A stretch of 64,000 bases of DNA from Zarea fungicola (lineage: Eukaryota > Ascomycota > Sordariomycetes > Hypocreales > Cordycipitaceae): contig FWCC01000043.1 of the NCBI GenBank assembly GCA_900169235.1, forward strand, positions 1-64,000. Direction: 5' to 3'. The translations under genes were made by a program, and so were the position numbers. The notes under the pieces were generated by a model. That model saw nothing but the letters and a program-made list of their open reading frames with translations, had not been told where the DNA came from and made no database searches. Within the stretch, counting starts at the first letter, position 1, and each line of letters opens with the position of its first letter. Positions 19,938 to 31,465 of this stretch are shown here, in pieces.

Positions 19938-20995
19938 GGAGAGGATTGAGCAGTGAAATGTAATACTATAATGTGTGGAGTTTAAACCCAATTATTGTGC
20001 TCCAAGGCGGTCTTGGCCAAGGCGCTGGAATGTTATGACATTGCCGCCCTCTGTGTCAGCTTACACTGGTCGTGATTGCAACCCATTCCTTTTTCCTTGT
20101 TTCATTTCCTCCAACAATGATCTTATTATACATTTGCGAACTTGGTGCCCCAATCACGAATGTGTGTATTCATGGGTATTCGTCGGTAGTATAGCACCTA
20201 TACTTTGTACGGTCGCGTGAAATCGGGGCCGAACTCGTATCGCTTGTACTTGACCGGAAGTCTGCGTTTATTATTCCCTTACTTGAAGTATGTCCTAATC
20301 GGGGGTTTATAAACATTTGTTTGCTCATGTTATTTCTCGGGGTTAAAGCTTAATGTATATCACTGTTGACCTTCTAAGCCGAACGGTGCTTTGTCGTGCA
20401 ATTCGGCAGTCAGTTGACCCAGTGGTGGTTGGTGTTGTATAAAACATTTATTAGAAGCTAAATTTGGCCGAGGCTATTCTCATGTCCAAAAAACCACGGA
20501 TCAATTGGTTTTGCATAGACGCCGTCAAACACCAAATGCTTGCCCGCCAGGTAGAGGTTTCAAACACCCCGGTCCCATACTCTCCGCTTCTACTGCATAG
20601 TCACTGTTCTTCTTTGACTTTCTCTACGCCTTCATATGCTACTATACTCCTGAGAATATTGTCAGTCGGTGCTCATAAGGCATTCGGTCCCGACTTCGGG
20701 TACTCGGACACTTCGCGCAGTGGGCCACCACTTGAGAAAATGACTGATCGATGCGCTGTTAGCTTGTGCTGCACTCACAGACTCAACTCCGCCAACTTAT
20801 GGATTAGTTATCCTACCGTATCCACGCCGAGTGCATGCGGCCTGCGGCATGTTTTACTCCAACGTAGTAATCAGAGCAACGGGTGAAAGCCCAACTCCGA
20901 GGCAAGACTTCTGCCATTGGATCTGGGGTTATATATTGGGTGTTTTCCGACACGATGCTCCTCGTAGAAGCCCAGTTATCGCTTCTTGCACCATC
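19938..20995. other. Intergenic region between regulator and monooxygenase
   Basis: About 1 kb holding the regulator terminator and the monooxygenase promoter. It contains a TATATAT box at 20930-20936. Short open frames appear non-coding. Confidence 0.55.
20930..20936 (+). promoter_or_regulatory. TATA box of the FAD monooxygenase gene
   Basis: TATATAT, 60-66 nt upstream of the ATG at 20996, in GC-richer surroundings. Distance and orientation fit a core promoter with a short leader. Confidence 0.45.
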
Positions 20996-22264
20996 ATGGC
21001 CACTCAGGCCTCTAAATCGCTTCGCGTATTAATTAGCGGAGCTGGCATAGCTGGACCCGCCGTTGCGTTCTGGATCAGTCGCCTAGGACATTATTGTACC
21101 ATTATCGAGCGATCCCCAGAACCTCGAGAAAATGGCCTACAGATTGATATACGAAAAGAAGGCGTGGAGGCGGTACGCCGTATGGGTCTGCTCGATGAGG
21201 TCAAGAAATACGTAGTCGACGAACCCGGGACAGAATTTGTCGATGCAAATGGCAAGCAGTTTGCACTCTTCCCTAGAATGGAGAATGACAAGGGTGGCAT
21301 GCAAGGGTTTACAAGCGAGTACGAGATTATGAGGCATGATCTCTGCCAGATCCTTGTCAAGGCCTCAAAAGAAAATGTCAATTATCGATATGGTGTCTCA
21401 GTCACCGATTTCGAAAACAACAATGATGGTGTCCGTGTCACATTTTCAGATGGTGTTGAAGAAACATTTGACCTTTTGATTGCGGCAGATGGGCAGGGTT
21501 CTCGCATCCGCAAGATGCTTCTTAAAGACGAAGATGAAGACGTGGACCAATCCCGGAGCCTGGGGGTCTACATGTCCTTCTTCACCAATCCTCGCATCCC
21601 AGAATCGGAAAGAACGACAACGGTCCATATTTCTACTCGCCAGAGAATGATGATTACACGCTCACATACCGAGACAGAGGGCCAGGTTTACCTAGCGGTG
21701 CGTGGGCATGCCCAGGAGCTGGACACGGCTCTGACGCAGGATGTAGCTGCCCAAAAGGAAGCATTTGCCAAGATATTCAAAGATGCGGGATGGAAATCAA
21801 ACCAATTGATTGAGCATATGCGCAACGCCAATGATTTTTATGCGTCGCCGACAAACATGATTCGCAACGGTATCTGGTCCAAGGGTCGCATCGTGCTCCT
21901 CGGCGACGCGGGGTACTCGCCAACACCTCTGACAGGCATGGGGACCAGTCTTGCGCTCATCGGCGCGACGGTCCTTGCTGGTGAAATTGCCAAGCATGGA
22001 GCAGAGAACTTACCAAGCGCGTTGGAGGCGTACGAGACAGTCTTGCGTCCGTATGTGGACATTGTGCAGGATATCCCGAAAATGGTTACACACGGCCCAT
22101 TTTGTGAGGGGAAGATGAAGCAGTGGTTTGTCAACTCGCTGCTGGCGACAGCAACGAAACTGCGACTCGACCGAGCTCTCCAGTCAGTCCTCCTGAGAGC
22201 GAGCGACCCCTTCCGCATACCAAAATACCCTGAATTAGAAAAGGTCCTCGGCACAGAAATTTAA
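20996..22264 (+). CDS. FAD-dependent monooxygenase (group A flavoprotein, TetX/PHBH-like), 422 aa
   Basis: The frame is open from 20831, but the FAD-binding N-terminus begins right after ATG 20996 (ATCATGGCC), so that is the start. There are no introns. The three group A signatures are visible: GxGxxG at 15-20 (SGAGIAGPAVAF), the DG motif with D165 (LLIAADGQGSR), and the GD motif at 303-304 (VLLGDAGYSPTPLTGMG), which contacts the FAD ribityl chain and pyrophosphate. The closest pattern is the single-component aromatic hydroxylases and TetX-like monooxygenases, which use NAD(P)H and O2. There is no transmembrane segment, and the C-terminal domain is short. The substrate is unknown. A Zn2Cys6 regulator lies upstream on the same strand, and a GFA gene converges from the other side only 76 bp away. 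Confidence 0.9.
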   Translation: MATQASKSLRVLISGAGIAGPAVAFWISRLGHYCTIIERSPEPRENGLQIDIRKEGVEAVRRMGLLDEVKKYVVDEPGTEFVDANGKQFALFPRMENDKGGMQGFTSEYEIMRHDLCQILVKASKENVNYRYGVSVTDFENNNDGVRVTFSDGVEETFDLLIAADGQGSRIRKMLLKDEDEDVDQSRSLGVYMSFFTNPRIPESERTTTVHISTRQRMMITRSHTETEGQVYLAVRGHAQELDTALTQDVAAQKEAFAKIFKDAGWKSNQLIEHMRNANDFYASPTNMIRNGIWSKGRIVLLGDAGYSPTPLTGMGTSLALIGATVLAGEIAKHGAENLPSALEAYETVLRPYVDIVQDIPKMVTHGPFCEGKMKQWFVNSLLATATKLRLDRALQSVLLRASDPFRIPKYPELEKVLGTEI

Positions 22265-22340
22265 CGACTGAAATTCATAGCTAGCTAATCTCTACTCATA
22301 CTGCATTCTTGATAATTTTCAGGCATTCTTTGACAGGCAT

Positions 22341-22949
22341 TTAATAGCATCCATGCTCTTGGGGTCTATCCCAACGAGACGGCATTCCCTCGCCCCATTC
22401 ACTAAACGTATCCAGATACCGCACATTTTTCTTTTCTGTAAGCTCTCTCATGTCAAATTCAGGCTGACCTGCGTCAATCGTGTGTCCATTCACATTGATA
22501 AAGGTGCCAAATTCCGGTGATCCGCTTCCACGAATGGCTCTCCATGCCTTGGTCGGCGCTACCCCCCCAGCCTTGGCAGCTTCAGGCAGCTCGCGTGCGG
22601 ACGCCTCGTCGATATCAATAACCTCTCCAAGACCAGTGTATGTGAGGCAGCGCACACCACAGGTCTTGCAGAAGAAGAAGTGGATTTCTTTGTCAAAGGT
22701 GAGATAATCGCCGAGCTCTGTGAAAGGGTCGAGCGGGCTGAGCAGCAGAAAGTCATCCTGCGCATCAGCAGGGGTTAAATGAAACAGTCCCATTTTGTGA
22801 CAAGTCGTGCAGTTGCATCGCGCAATCCTCTGATCTCCCTTCTGGTTAGGGTTGGACTCATTGTGAGGCGCAGGCAGAGTGAGGTAGAGCACGTAGCGTG
22901 TAGCACCACAGTGGCATCCGCCGGTAAGAGGCACTTTTCTGGGCTCCAT
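22341..22949 (-). CDS. GFA/CENP-V domain protein, 202 aa
   Basis: This is a single-exon gene from ATG 22949. The GFA/CENP-V zinc set is complete: C12 and C14 (GGCHCG), C45, C47 and C50 (CNCTTC), C94 and C97 (CKTCG). Length and order match the family. The C-terminal part is of mixed charge, with no membrane segment or signal peptide. The family fold is Mss4-like and binds zinc. The biochemical role is unproven outside the bacterial formaldehyde-activating enzyme. It sits tail-to-tail with the FAD monooxygenase, which may hint at handling of an oxidised product; that is inference. Confidence 0.88.
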   Translation of the reverse strand: MEPRKVPLTGGCHCGATRYVLYLTLPAPHNESNPNQKGDQRIARCNCTTCHKMGLFHLTPADAQDDFLLLSPLDPFTELGDYLTFDKEIHFFFCKTCGVRCLTYTGLGEVIDIDEASARELPEAAKAGGVAPTKAWRAIRGSGSPEFGTFINVNGHTIDAGQPEFDMRELTEKKNVRYLDTFSEWGEGMPSRWDRPQEHGCY

Positions 22950-23676
22950 TTTGTTACAAAGGCATTAAACGATGATTTCTGTGAACAAGAAAAGTAAAAA
23001 GTCCAAGGATTTTGTTGGCGGAGAGCAGCATTCTTGAATTCCCTGCTCATGCAACAGGGCATCTTGGTGGGAGCTGAAGCCACTAGCGGCCACGGTGATC
23101 GTGAACTTGCTGTTGGAGATTCTGCTTGCAAATTCACGGGTATAATTCTTTGGCGAAAGATTGGGAAGCTGCCAATGTTTATGAACTACTGTTCCGAGTA
23201 TAATGAGTGTCTTAGCTTGACCTATGAGACTGTTTCGAACACACTTTCTAAACCACGTAAAATAGCACAAACGTAAGATGAGATAAAATTGTATATATAA
23301 CAGAAGCAGTCCACATCACCCTGCATATCTACATCTGCCTTTGAGTTTCACCGAATTAAATCATCTAGATGCTCCCTTCGTCTGTTTGCAATCCAGCTAA
23401 AGTTAGCCTGCTGTACTCGTTTGAGGATGTATAGACGGTCAATGTTATGGGACATACACAACACAATAGATAATGCGGTTTAGATTTATAATATTGACTG
23501 TTATTGGAGTCTTCTGGCCAGCTGTACACTCCGTTACAAGTTCCAGCTTTCAATAAAGTTATGGACCGAGCTAATTAAGCTCACAGCAGTAACGACGAGG
23601 TTCAATCAATTAAATTGGTTGCGACTTTCTGCTGCTAGATCAGTCTGTGAGCTCCCATAGCCACGGCAGGTGTCAT
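22950..23676. other. Intergenic region, nothing recognised
   Basis: AT-rich spacer between the GFA promoter and the 3' end of the second regulator. No supported gene. Confidence 0.5.
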
Positions 23677-26213
23677 TCATGTGTCCGATATCGAATCATC
23701 CACAAAATCAAGCCCAAAAAAGTCCCCATGAAGCTGCCAATTAATGGCCGACTGTGCAGCCTGAGATGGAGATGCGCTGGCGGCGGCGTGCGACTGACCG
23801 GGTGTGCTAGCCGTCCCGCTGTTTCTCGGGTTCGGATGTGTAGATATTGGACCATGAAATCTTGGGGAGAGTATATCCAGGTTCTTTTTGGAGAGAATGT
23901 CTTCAAATATCGGCAGTGCCCTTTTCACAATGGGTATCTCTCTGCACTCTGTGAGTACAAGCATGATCTGACTGATGGATATCCGGGCCCTGGAACGGTG
24001 CATCTGTTCCTCTTCCGGGTTAACAGCAGTCTCGATATGAAGAGCGAGCAGCGTGATGATTGTGCTTATACTGCGAATTTCAGGTTAGTCGAACATCATA
24101 GACACTATTAATTGGTGTCTGGAAGGAGAGGGCAACTGCGGTACTCACAAAGTGGACGGAAGATTTAGAAGCGCACCACTGGCAAACACTCTCATGGTAA
24201 TTGCATCCAACTCGAGCATAGATAATCGTTGTCGCTGTTTTACCCATTCCGTCCATTCTGAATGCTCGGGCCGCTGCAAGAGTCGTCCCATCAGACGACA
24301 CAGTATGCACTCAAACCTGTAGCTCAAGGCTCTGAGATTTACATAGTAGATGCTTTCCTCTGAAACACCGGCTAAATGCAATTTTGGGGCGAGTGACTGG
24401 CGCCATTCATCCAGTTGGCACAAAATTTGACGAGGGTCCTGCTCTGGCCTGCTTTTCACAGTAAACAAGCAGTCGCGAACTGGATAATTGTCAGTTGTGC
24501 TTGTTGTTGGAGATTAATACCGAAGCAGGTATTCAACGGAAGCCTGAAGTAATTGAATAAACACATACCTATTCGAGACAGCTTACAGAGTGCCGCAGGT
24601 GATGCCCTTTGCTGCGGCGTGATGGGCGATACCAAGCCCGATAATACTTCTGAGCCATTTTCTTCATCCCAGTCTTCTTCTGTCCTCGGTTTTATATCGG
24701 GCGTATCTTCTAGTAGGCGTGAGCGTCTCGTATTGGAGAATATATGGAGAGTGTCCAAAGACTACGTAAAGTCAGTTAGCGGGGGTTGATAAAGAGGACG
24801 TGACATAAAAGGCCGCACATAAAGCGCCCACCAGATTCGTCGGTGAATTTTCAAAACATGTCGAGGTTTCTTTTCGTGAGAGCATCTAAACCATATCAAC
24901 AACAATTTGAATACAATGTTGGGGGAAAAACATACGTGCTTTGCACGTCAAGCCTGGTGGCAAGGCCGGCTGCAGTGTGGAACCAGAAGCCAAAGTCTCG
25001 GTTACTGGGACGGTCGAGAATAACCGCGCAAAGAACGATGGCGCCCTGCAGCACCAGAAATAGGTCGTCTTCGGCGGTAAAATCGTGGAGAAGCTTGGCT
25101 TTGGCGAAGAATGACTCCTGCGCAGCGGAGCGACTGGCAAACCCGCATGCAGACAGCACATCTTGAGGCGCATGGACAGCGGCTGTCGTCAATAGGACGC
25201 GAAGCAAAAACAGCGAGCAGTCGCCGGACTGATAGCGGCGAATGAAATCATGTCTATTAATGATGGGGGCAAATGGATGTACATGATCAAAGTATATCTT
25301 GACCAGGGTATCCCTGTTAAATTTTCCATGTAAGTAACTTTGGCGAAGAAACCTCAGCAAGGGTTAGGTTAGGTGGCGGGAGGAGCGATTATCTTACATG
25401 TGATGCAGCGGCGGTAAATCAAAGACACCCTTTTTAGCAAGAAATTCATTGTCAGTGACATCGAGAATGGGTAGCGTCCTCCAGCGGAAATTTCGAGGAA
25501 TGAAACCGTGTCCAGCGTGTGGTGTGTAAGAGGCACTGAACGAAGCGTGCTGCCGATTTGATTCAGTGGTAACCTCTACATCCTCGTTCAAAATGTTGCG
25601 AACTGTTAGCGGCGATTCAGTTTGGCGTGGGATGCTACTATCCAAGGCTTCAGCAGGGGCGGACTGGGGCGAATGGATGGACTGTGTTGAGCGACTGGAC
25701 GGTCTAGACGGGGTATAGTCGTTGGAGGCGCTGCTACTGGTTGGTGTAACCGGAATAATTCCCATCTGGTACTATTGGTGAGATTTCGCCCATGGCTAAA
25801 GAAAAGAGAATCTGAAATGAGTACATACATGGCCCTGAGAAGGCAAAACCTGCATAGATTGGAATCTACAGGGATTGAATTAGCTTTGCTCGCGACTGAG
25901 TTATGAGCCGCGGCTTCTGACTCCTAAAAGAAGAGAAAAGAGAAAAGCCGAAATGTCACTCCTGAAAATAATTTCGCAAGCAGGAAAATGGGAAATAAGC
26001 TCACTTGCTACGAATCATGGGGGTCTTGCGGTTTAACAGCGCACAATGCTCAACAGTCTTCTTCAAGGTGCATCTGCTGCAAGGGACACCAATAACATCA
26101 GCGTCACACTTGACCTTGCGTCTACGGCAAGGCACGCATGCCTTGTGTGCTTTGTAGACACCCTTGCCTGGTTGCTCTCGCACCACCTTCAGTTCGTTGT
26201 TGAGAGCATCCAT
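23677..26213 (-). CDS. Zn2Cys6 transcription factor with fungal_trans domain, multi-exon
   Basis: Exon 1 (26213-26005) encodes a Zn2Cys6 cluster, CVPCRRRKVKC ... CSRC. The reading then crosses a poorly resolved part (about 25.9-25.7 kb). The later exons join cleanly in phase: up to 25398, 25352-24936, 24885-24819, 24761-24569, 24479-24149 and 24070-23677. The middle homology region is recognisable from YFDHVHPFAPIINRHDF and RRIWWALY, the hallmark of the fungal_trans domain. A Ser/Thr/Pro-rich linker separates it from the zinc cluster. One consistent 5' solution uses a second exon starting near 25917, ending before the GTATGT at 25811, and resuming near 25737; other solutions exist. The 67-nt exon and at least seven exons are more than is usual here. 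A nuclear regulator; the targets may be the neighbouring genes. Confidence 0.75.
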
Positions 26214-27799
26214 GGCCCTGTGAAGAGGGGTTGGTTATTCACTGGATCCTTCAATCGCGCCTCAATCATGCAAGCCTCCAGCCGCATGTAAAGGGACGTC
26301 AGAGCCCGTCTGCTTCATGAGACGTCTGAGAGTTGGTGCACGGTATCTGGCAGGAGAGTGTAACGTAATGAGCTGCGGTAATATTGTGAAGATAGGAATC
26401 GAGATTTTATTCCATCGGTGCCAGCGTTACACAAGACATTCTCAATTTGTTGTCCCCAGCCAGCCTTGCCTGGCTTTTGTCCATTACTTGGTTAAGATCC
26501 CCCCGGTCAATAATTCCACGGAACTTTGGTTTCTCCCTGACCCGCTCAAACCTCGGGGATGGTCAAAGGAGTAAAATTCAAGCGTCCGAGATGAGGAGTC
26601 ATGTATCCCCGTGATAATGGGTTTACTGGCAGTTGCTATCGCCTCAAGTGCCTATGAGATTTTTTGCTTCTTTGACATTGTTCATCTATCGACTACGAAA
26701 CTACGCCGTCCGATCTTGCTCTCATGGTCAGTTTGAAGAGAAAGGTGTCGTTTTTGACAAAACCCCGTTTAATTAGCAGGGCTTTTGTTGAAACGGCGAT
26801 AGGGTTCTCGTGATCTTTTAGGGCCGGCCACCATTTCCTGAATGAGGAGTGGGTACGCCTCATCTATGCACTGGTTTATCGATTTCTCTTGCCTATTTCC
26901 TTATCAGTAGTAGCTCTTACATTGTTAATTAATAACCGTGATTTATTATTCGTTAGTGGCCGTCGTTCTAGGATTGCTAGCGGACTTGCCGGCACGACCC
27001 GCTGGGTGAAATTCTCCGCCTCATGTTCTATAAGTAATGTGGCTATTAATAGCTCAATCGCCGTATTATACGGCATTCAAGCTCAGTTCAAAGTCCGGCA
27101 AGGTGTACTACCTACTTCGGCCCCAACACTTTTGCAGCCATTGGCCGCTTAAAGAGCGAGACTGATGTAATTTTTCGGAAAGAGGAAATAAGGCCTTACC
27201 CATGAGTAGAATTCCCATCCTCCCATCGCCACCATACCTCCACCCACCGCACCAGGACTTGATGCTGTTTACATTGACAAGCAGGCTAACTTTCACCAGA
27301 GCCTACATCACTATTCGTCGCAGTGGAGGACAGAATTGTCCATGTTGCATGATATCTTTTGATCAGCGCCGCTCGACACATAATCAGGTGGCATCTAAAA
27401 CCTACTCTGTCAGTGCTGATGTCTCTTCGAGAACTTCTCAGAGCCGTTTTCTTTTGGATTGCTGAGTAGATGATAGTCGAAAGTCCTCAATTTCGCAGTT
27501 GAGAGGCGTCTCACTGCAGGGGCTGGATGGGTCCCGGGAGAGTAATTGGAGGAACTGAAACCAAGCTAAAAAAAAAAAAAAAAAACAGAGTTTATTGCCG
27601 GGCTCAGTAATAAGAAGCGGAAGTACAGCTGACTAGCAAACTAATAAAATCAAGCTATTTCGACATGGCACTAACCACAACACATGGCTTTCGAACCCAA
27701 GTTCAGAAGACAAACTTAACCAAACACAAAACAGTGAAAAGAAAACATCATGAAACTCATAAATCATATCCCCAAGGTATTGCCCGCTGCCGATACCAA
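26214..27799. other. 1.6-kb intergenic region, no gene recognised
   Basis: Holds the promoter of the second Zn2Cys6 regulator and an 18-nt poly-A run at 27568-27585. Open frames on both strands at 26.88-27.15 kb have no motif I recognise. I considered an old transposon fragment there but see no terminal repeats. Confidence 0.45.
27568..27585. repeat. Poly-A homopolymer run
   Basis: An uninterrupted run of about 18 A residues in non-coding DNA. There is no target-site duplication around it that I can see. Confidence 0.8.
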
Positions 27800-28303
27800 C
27801 TAATTGCTGCCTGTGGAGCTCGGCTTCTCGCTCGTCGAAGTAGAAGTGCTCGAACTTCCTCCAGATGTGCTGGAGGCACCAGATGTAGAAGCACTTGATG
27901 AGCCACCAGACGTAGACGAACTTGGCGTGCTGCTGGAACCAGTGGAGCTAGCCGAGTCACTCATTTTGCTCGACATGCTCCCGGTCGAGCTCGGCGCTGC
28001 AGAACTATCGGTTTTGCTGGGCTTGCTGCTGCTGCCTGTGCCGTGGGGCTTGTTCAGAAGCGAGATGACGGCCTCGCAGTCGACACCCATCGGTGGCTTC
28101 GGGACCACGGTGCCCTCCTTCTTCACGCCGGCCTTGTCCAATGCAATATCAAAGCACGCAGCGGCTTTGGCGAAACCACTGGTGAGTTGTTGGACGGCAT
28201 CCGACGACCCATTATCGCGGCGAAACATGGGTTGGAAGAGGTTGGGCAATGCCACTGCGACAGCGGTTTGCAAGGCAAGGACGTGAATGAGAGCAAACTT
28301 CAT
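27800..28303 (-). CDS. Secreted Ser/Thr-rich protein, 167 aa
   Basis: Single-exon gene from ATG 28303. It begins with a signal peptide (MKFALIHVLALQTAVAVA, likely cut near residue 18) followed by a possible dibasic RR processing site at residues 28-29. A small globular part to about residue 88 has two cysteines (ACFD and VDCE) that could pair. The C-terminal half is almost only Ser, Thr, Gly, Ala and Pro, a likely O-mannosylated stalk. There is no hydrophobic C-terminal tail, so a GPI anchor is not predicted unless a small 3' exon has been missed. The Ser-rich codons leave the opposite strand open for 160 codons, which is a shadow. Likely a cell-wall or secreted small protein of unknown role. 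Confidence 0.75.
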   Translation of the reverse strand: MKFALIHVLALQTAVAVALPNLFQPMFRRDNGSSDAVQQLTSGFAKAAACFDIALDKAGVKKEGTVVPKPPMGVDCEAVISLLNKPHGTGSSSKPSKTDSSAAPSSTGSMSSKMSDSASSTGSSSTPSSSTSGGSSSASTSGASSTSGGSSSTSTSTSEKPSSTGSN

Positions 28304-28866
28304 GATTTTTGGTATTGTATTAGATTTTATACAAAGAATAGAGTGGCTTTTTTCTGTCTGTACATTGGAAAAAAGTTATTATTTTCCTCATGAGCTTCAT
28401 CTCGTTCTTATAGATGGCGACAACTTACACTGGGGTATACCATGGTGGAGTCGAGGCGATCGTCACATTCCAGTCTACATAGTCTGCACCTATGCACTTG
28501 CGGTATGATACCGCCTCTGGACAGGCTAAATGAAAGGGTCAAGGGGGCGATACACCACCGTTTGGAACTCGACAGACTTGGTCATGATGTCACGCACGGC
28601 TGAGTCTCTGCAATGTCCTGCCACCTGTGTTTCTGGTCTGGCATGTTGACTACTTTGCCACGTACGCTAATGTAACAATAAAAAGGTTCACGGGGCAGAA
28701 TGCGACCTTTTGATGTAGAATATATTTTTATTTCTCCCCATCTGATTAGGCATCCCTTCTGTTGCAGATATGAGATGGAAGACGTCATAGATGCCACAGA
28801 GTATGCAAATCTCACAACGGTTCTTGAACAATTCCGCTCTGAAACTGTGCGCTTTTCTTTACTCCC
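28304..28866. other. Intergenic region, nothing recognised
   Basis: Promoter of the Ser/Thr-rich gene and 3' flank of the peptidase. No supported gene. Confidence 0.5.
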
Positions 28867-30765
28867 TCACAAATGCATGGGGAAGCGATGGTCACGAGTA
28901 AATTCCTCGATGCCGCCCATGATGCTGACATTCGGCTCGCACTTTGCGCCCCAAGGGTCGCACGCCGCCTCACACACCGTCTCATGCGCGGGCACGACGC
29001 CCTCATCAAAGTAGCGACGCACCTTGTCCCTGGTACAATCCGTCAATCTCCCCGCGCCAAACACGCAGTGCCCCATAGTCTCCTGCACAAGGACTGAGGC
29101 GCCGGGAAACCCCTTGGCCATTCGGCGGGCGGCACTCAGGGGCGTGACTGGGTCGAAGCGGTTGGACAGGAAAAAGATGGGCGCGGCTGGCCGGCCGGGC
29201 TCGGGGGCGGAGGGGTCTTTGGAGGGCTCTGGCGCGGTAAAGGGCCCGTGGAACTGCCACTTGGCCCTGGCTTTCCAGTTGGCGCAGGCGACGCGGATCT
29301 CGGTCCATTGGGCGCCCGCGACGGACGACTGCGCAATCTGCTTGTCCATATAGTCACGCCAAAAGGTCATGTTGCGGCCCACAATGTCGTCCCCGTCGCC
29401 GCAAAGGATGGTGGCCAGGCTGTCGTTGTCGTATTCATCGGGGTCCGTCGGGCTGCCACGGATCGGGCAGGCATCTTGCAGCTCACCTCCGGTGATTGAA
29501 GATACAAAGTCAAAGAGGGCAGACGTGTTGCGACCCTGAATGGCCTCGTTAAGGTTGGCGGCGGTGGTTTTGAAGAACAAAAGCGGCCGGTACATGGCGC
29601 GGACGAGGGTCCTGTTAATATCGCTGGGAGTGACGAGGGTTGATTGATTGCCCTTGACGGCCAGAATAGGTGTCTCGCCAAGGCGTTCGACGTAGTCCCA
29701 GACGCGTGTGCTGATATCAGAGGCAGACTTGTCGCCGTCACGATTAAGGGGGCAAATATCCTTGCCAGCGTCAAAGCAGCCTTGGAAGAAGTTTCTCACG
29801 CACTGGTCGGTATCGACCGTGTTTGTAAGCCAGCCCTGTGAAACCCGTGAGCAAATCGCACATCAGAAAATGAAATGTAGGCTCAAGAAGGGGATACTCA
29901 CATCTCCGTTGGCGTAGTCATTGACATCACAAACGCCGTCTAAAACGATGCGTCCAATACGGCCGGGAAACATGGCCGCAAAATAGCTTCCGAGGACAGT
30001 CCCATAGGAAAATCCTATGTAGTTTAGTCGGGGAAGATTCTTCTCGGCCTTTGCGTTGCGCAGCTCAAGCTGGGCATTATCCTCCTCCACCGGGGTCTCC
30101 TTCACCAAGTTGAAGTTCTTCTTGTTGTACTCATCAATCTTGTCAATAATGGCCAGCATATCCCTGGCGACGCTCGTAGTGCCCACGTACTGGAGGAGAT
30201 CACCATTGTAATCGACGCAGCGATCTGCATGAATGGCGGACAGACCTAGGCCATACGGCAGCGATGCCGGTCCGCCGTTCAAACCACCAGTACCACGCCC
30301 TTGCAGGGTGGCGGCGAGGCGCGCGAGCTTGTTGTGAGGATAGCAGTCGACATGTGGTGAACTAAACTTGACTCCGCGCGGGTCGAACGATACTAGCTCA
30401 AAGTGCTTCTTACCTGGCGTATCGACCATGTAGCGCTGCAGCTTTGCCTGGCCACGGAGTGAGTCTATGCCAGAGCCGCCAGGGCCGCCGGGGTTGGATA
30501 GCAGTGGCCCGGCATAGGTCGGGTCGTCGGGCGTGACGACAGCGTCTTGCTTCATGATCGGTAGAGCAATTGTGTCTTTGTTGGATGGATCGAGCCAGTC
30601 GAGAGGCAGGAGCAGGCGCGCGCATTTGAAGTGTCCGTAGCAGTCATGATATTCGAGGTCGTGCTTGGGCGTGACGGACTCCCAGTCAAACGAGGTGGGC
30701 GAGTCAGCAAACACTCCGAAGGCAGCGACGGTCGCGATGACAGCGAATTGCAGCTGTGACTTCAT
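28867..30765 (-). CDS. Secreted tripeptidyl aminopeptidase, alpha/beta-hydrolase family S33, 610 aa, two exons
   Basis: Start is ATG 30765, which gives a signal peptide (MKSQLQFAVIATVAAFGVFA). The longer open frame upstream would bury it. Exons are 30765-29902 and 29835-28867; the 66-nt intron (GTGAGT ... CACAG) joins in phase 0. The alpha/beta-hydrolase part has NPGGPGGSG (oxyanion region) and the nucleophile elbow GFSYGT with S253. The TAP-like C-terminal domain supplies D516 (NRFDPVTPL) and H544 (ETMGHCVF), completing the triad. Conserved cysteines fit an extracellular enzyme. Relatives in Streptomyces and fungi release N-terminal tripeptides or act as prolyl-type aminopeptidases, so the protein likely helps extracellular peptide use. 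Confidence 0.9.
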
Positions 30766-31465
30766 TTTAATAATGGCGGGACAGTCTTTAGTCGATAAAG
30801 ACACATCAGAACAATGATGGTCGGGGAGCTTCAAGGTTTAATATCTGACTGTTCGGGTTCCCCACCCGGTGAGCTACAAAAGGTCTCGTAGAAGCCTTGC
30901 GTATCATATCATCCTAGCTCTTGCTGAGCGCCAAGCGATGTAAAATACTAGCAATTTATTTATTGCAGTGTGACGATAGTTCCCCGACAAAAGAGGCGCG
31001 ATTTGTATCTAAGCTCAAGGGAATGGGACGCGGAGTTAAAGATGCAATATCCACAACTACCAAACGACTCGTGCACAACAACACTTACACGCACGCAGTT
31101 GGACTGGTTAAATTCGAACTATTCTACATTCGAGGATGGATCAGTAATCCTTTCGCATTAGATCGTTTCTCAGCTCTGGTTGGCGTAGTCGCGGCACAGT
31201 ACGTACTCCCAGTCTGCTTGCGACAACATTACGCAAGCCCGGGTTCAGCTCCCGACGCCAATTTTTTCCAGCGCAGAATGAACATGGCCAAGATCTTATG
31301 GAAGGCCGCTGCGGGGATGGGCAGAAAAAACATTAAATTTCCCCCGCCTTATAATGCTCAGCAACCCACGCCGGCGAGCCAACTGATCAAGAACGAATAG
31401 CACTAACCACGGCCCCATCAAATCTTAACCCCGGCATCGATCTCACATCGCCGCCGTCGCCCGTC
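30766..31465. other. Intergenic region, divergent promoter of peptidase and Cys-repeat gene
   Basis: An open frame of 159 codons (30921-31400) has no recognisable motif and is probably chance. An 84-nt tRNA-like inverted-repeat arrangement at 31179-31262 was examined and rejected. Confidence 0.5.

Noticed and set aside
26876..27152. Overlapping open frames that could be an old transposon fragment
   Set aside because: No terminal repeats, no target duplication and no recognisable transposase or reverse transcriptase motif.
27804..28286. 160-codon open frame on the plus strand
   Set aside because: Antisense shadow of the Ser/Thr-rich secreted protein; open only because of its codon composition.
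31179..31262. tRNA-like 84-nt segment with pairing ends, a B-box-like GGTTCAGCTCC and a T run after it
   Set aside because: No usable A box or D-arm, the anticodon stem does not form with a 7-nt loop, and the B box lacks the GGTTCGA core. Probably chance.
30921..31400. 159-codon open frame upstream of the Cys-repeat gene
   Set aside because: No motif and atypical composition; lies in a divergent promoter region.
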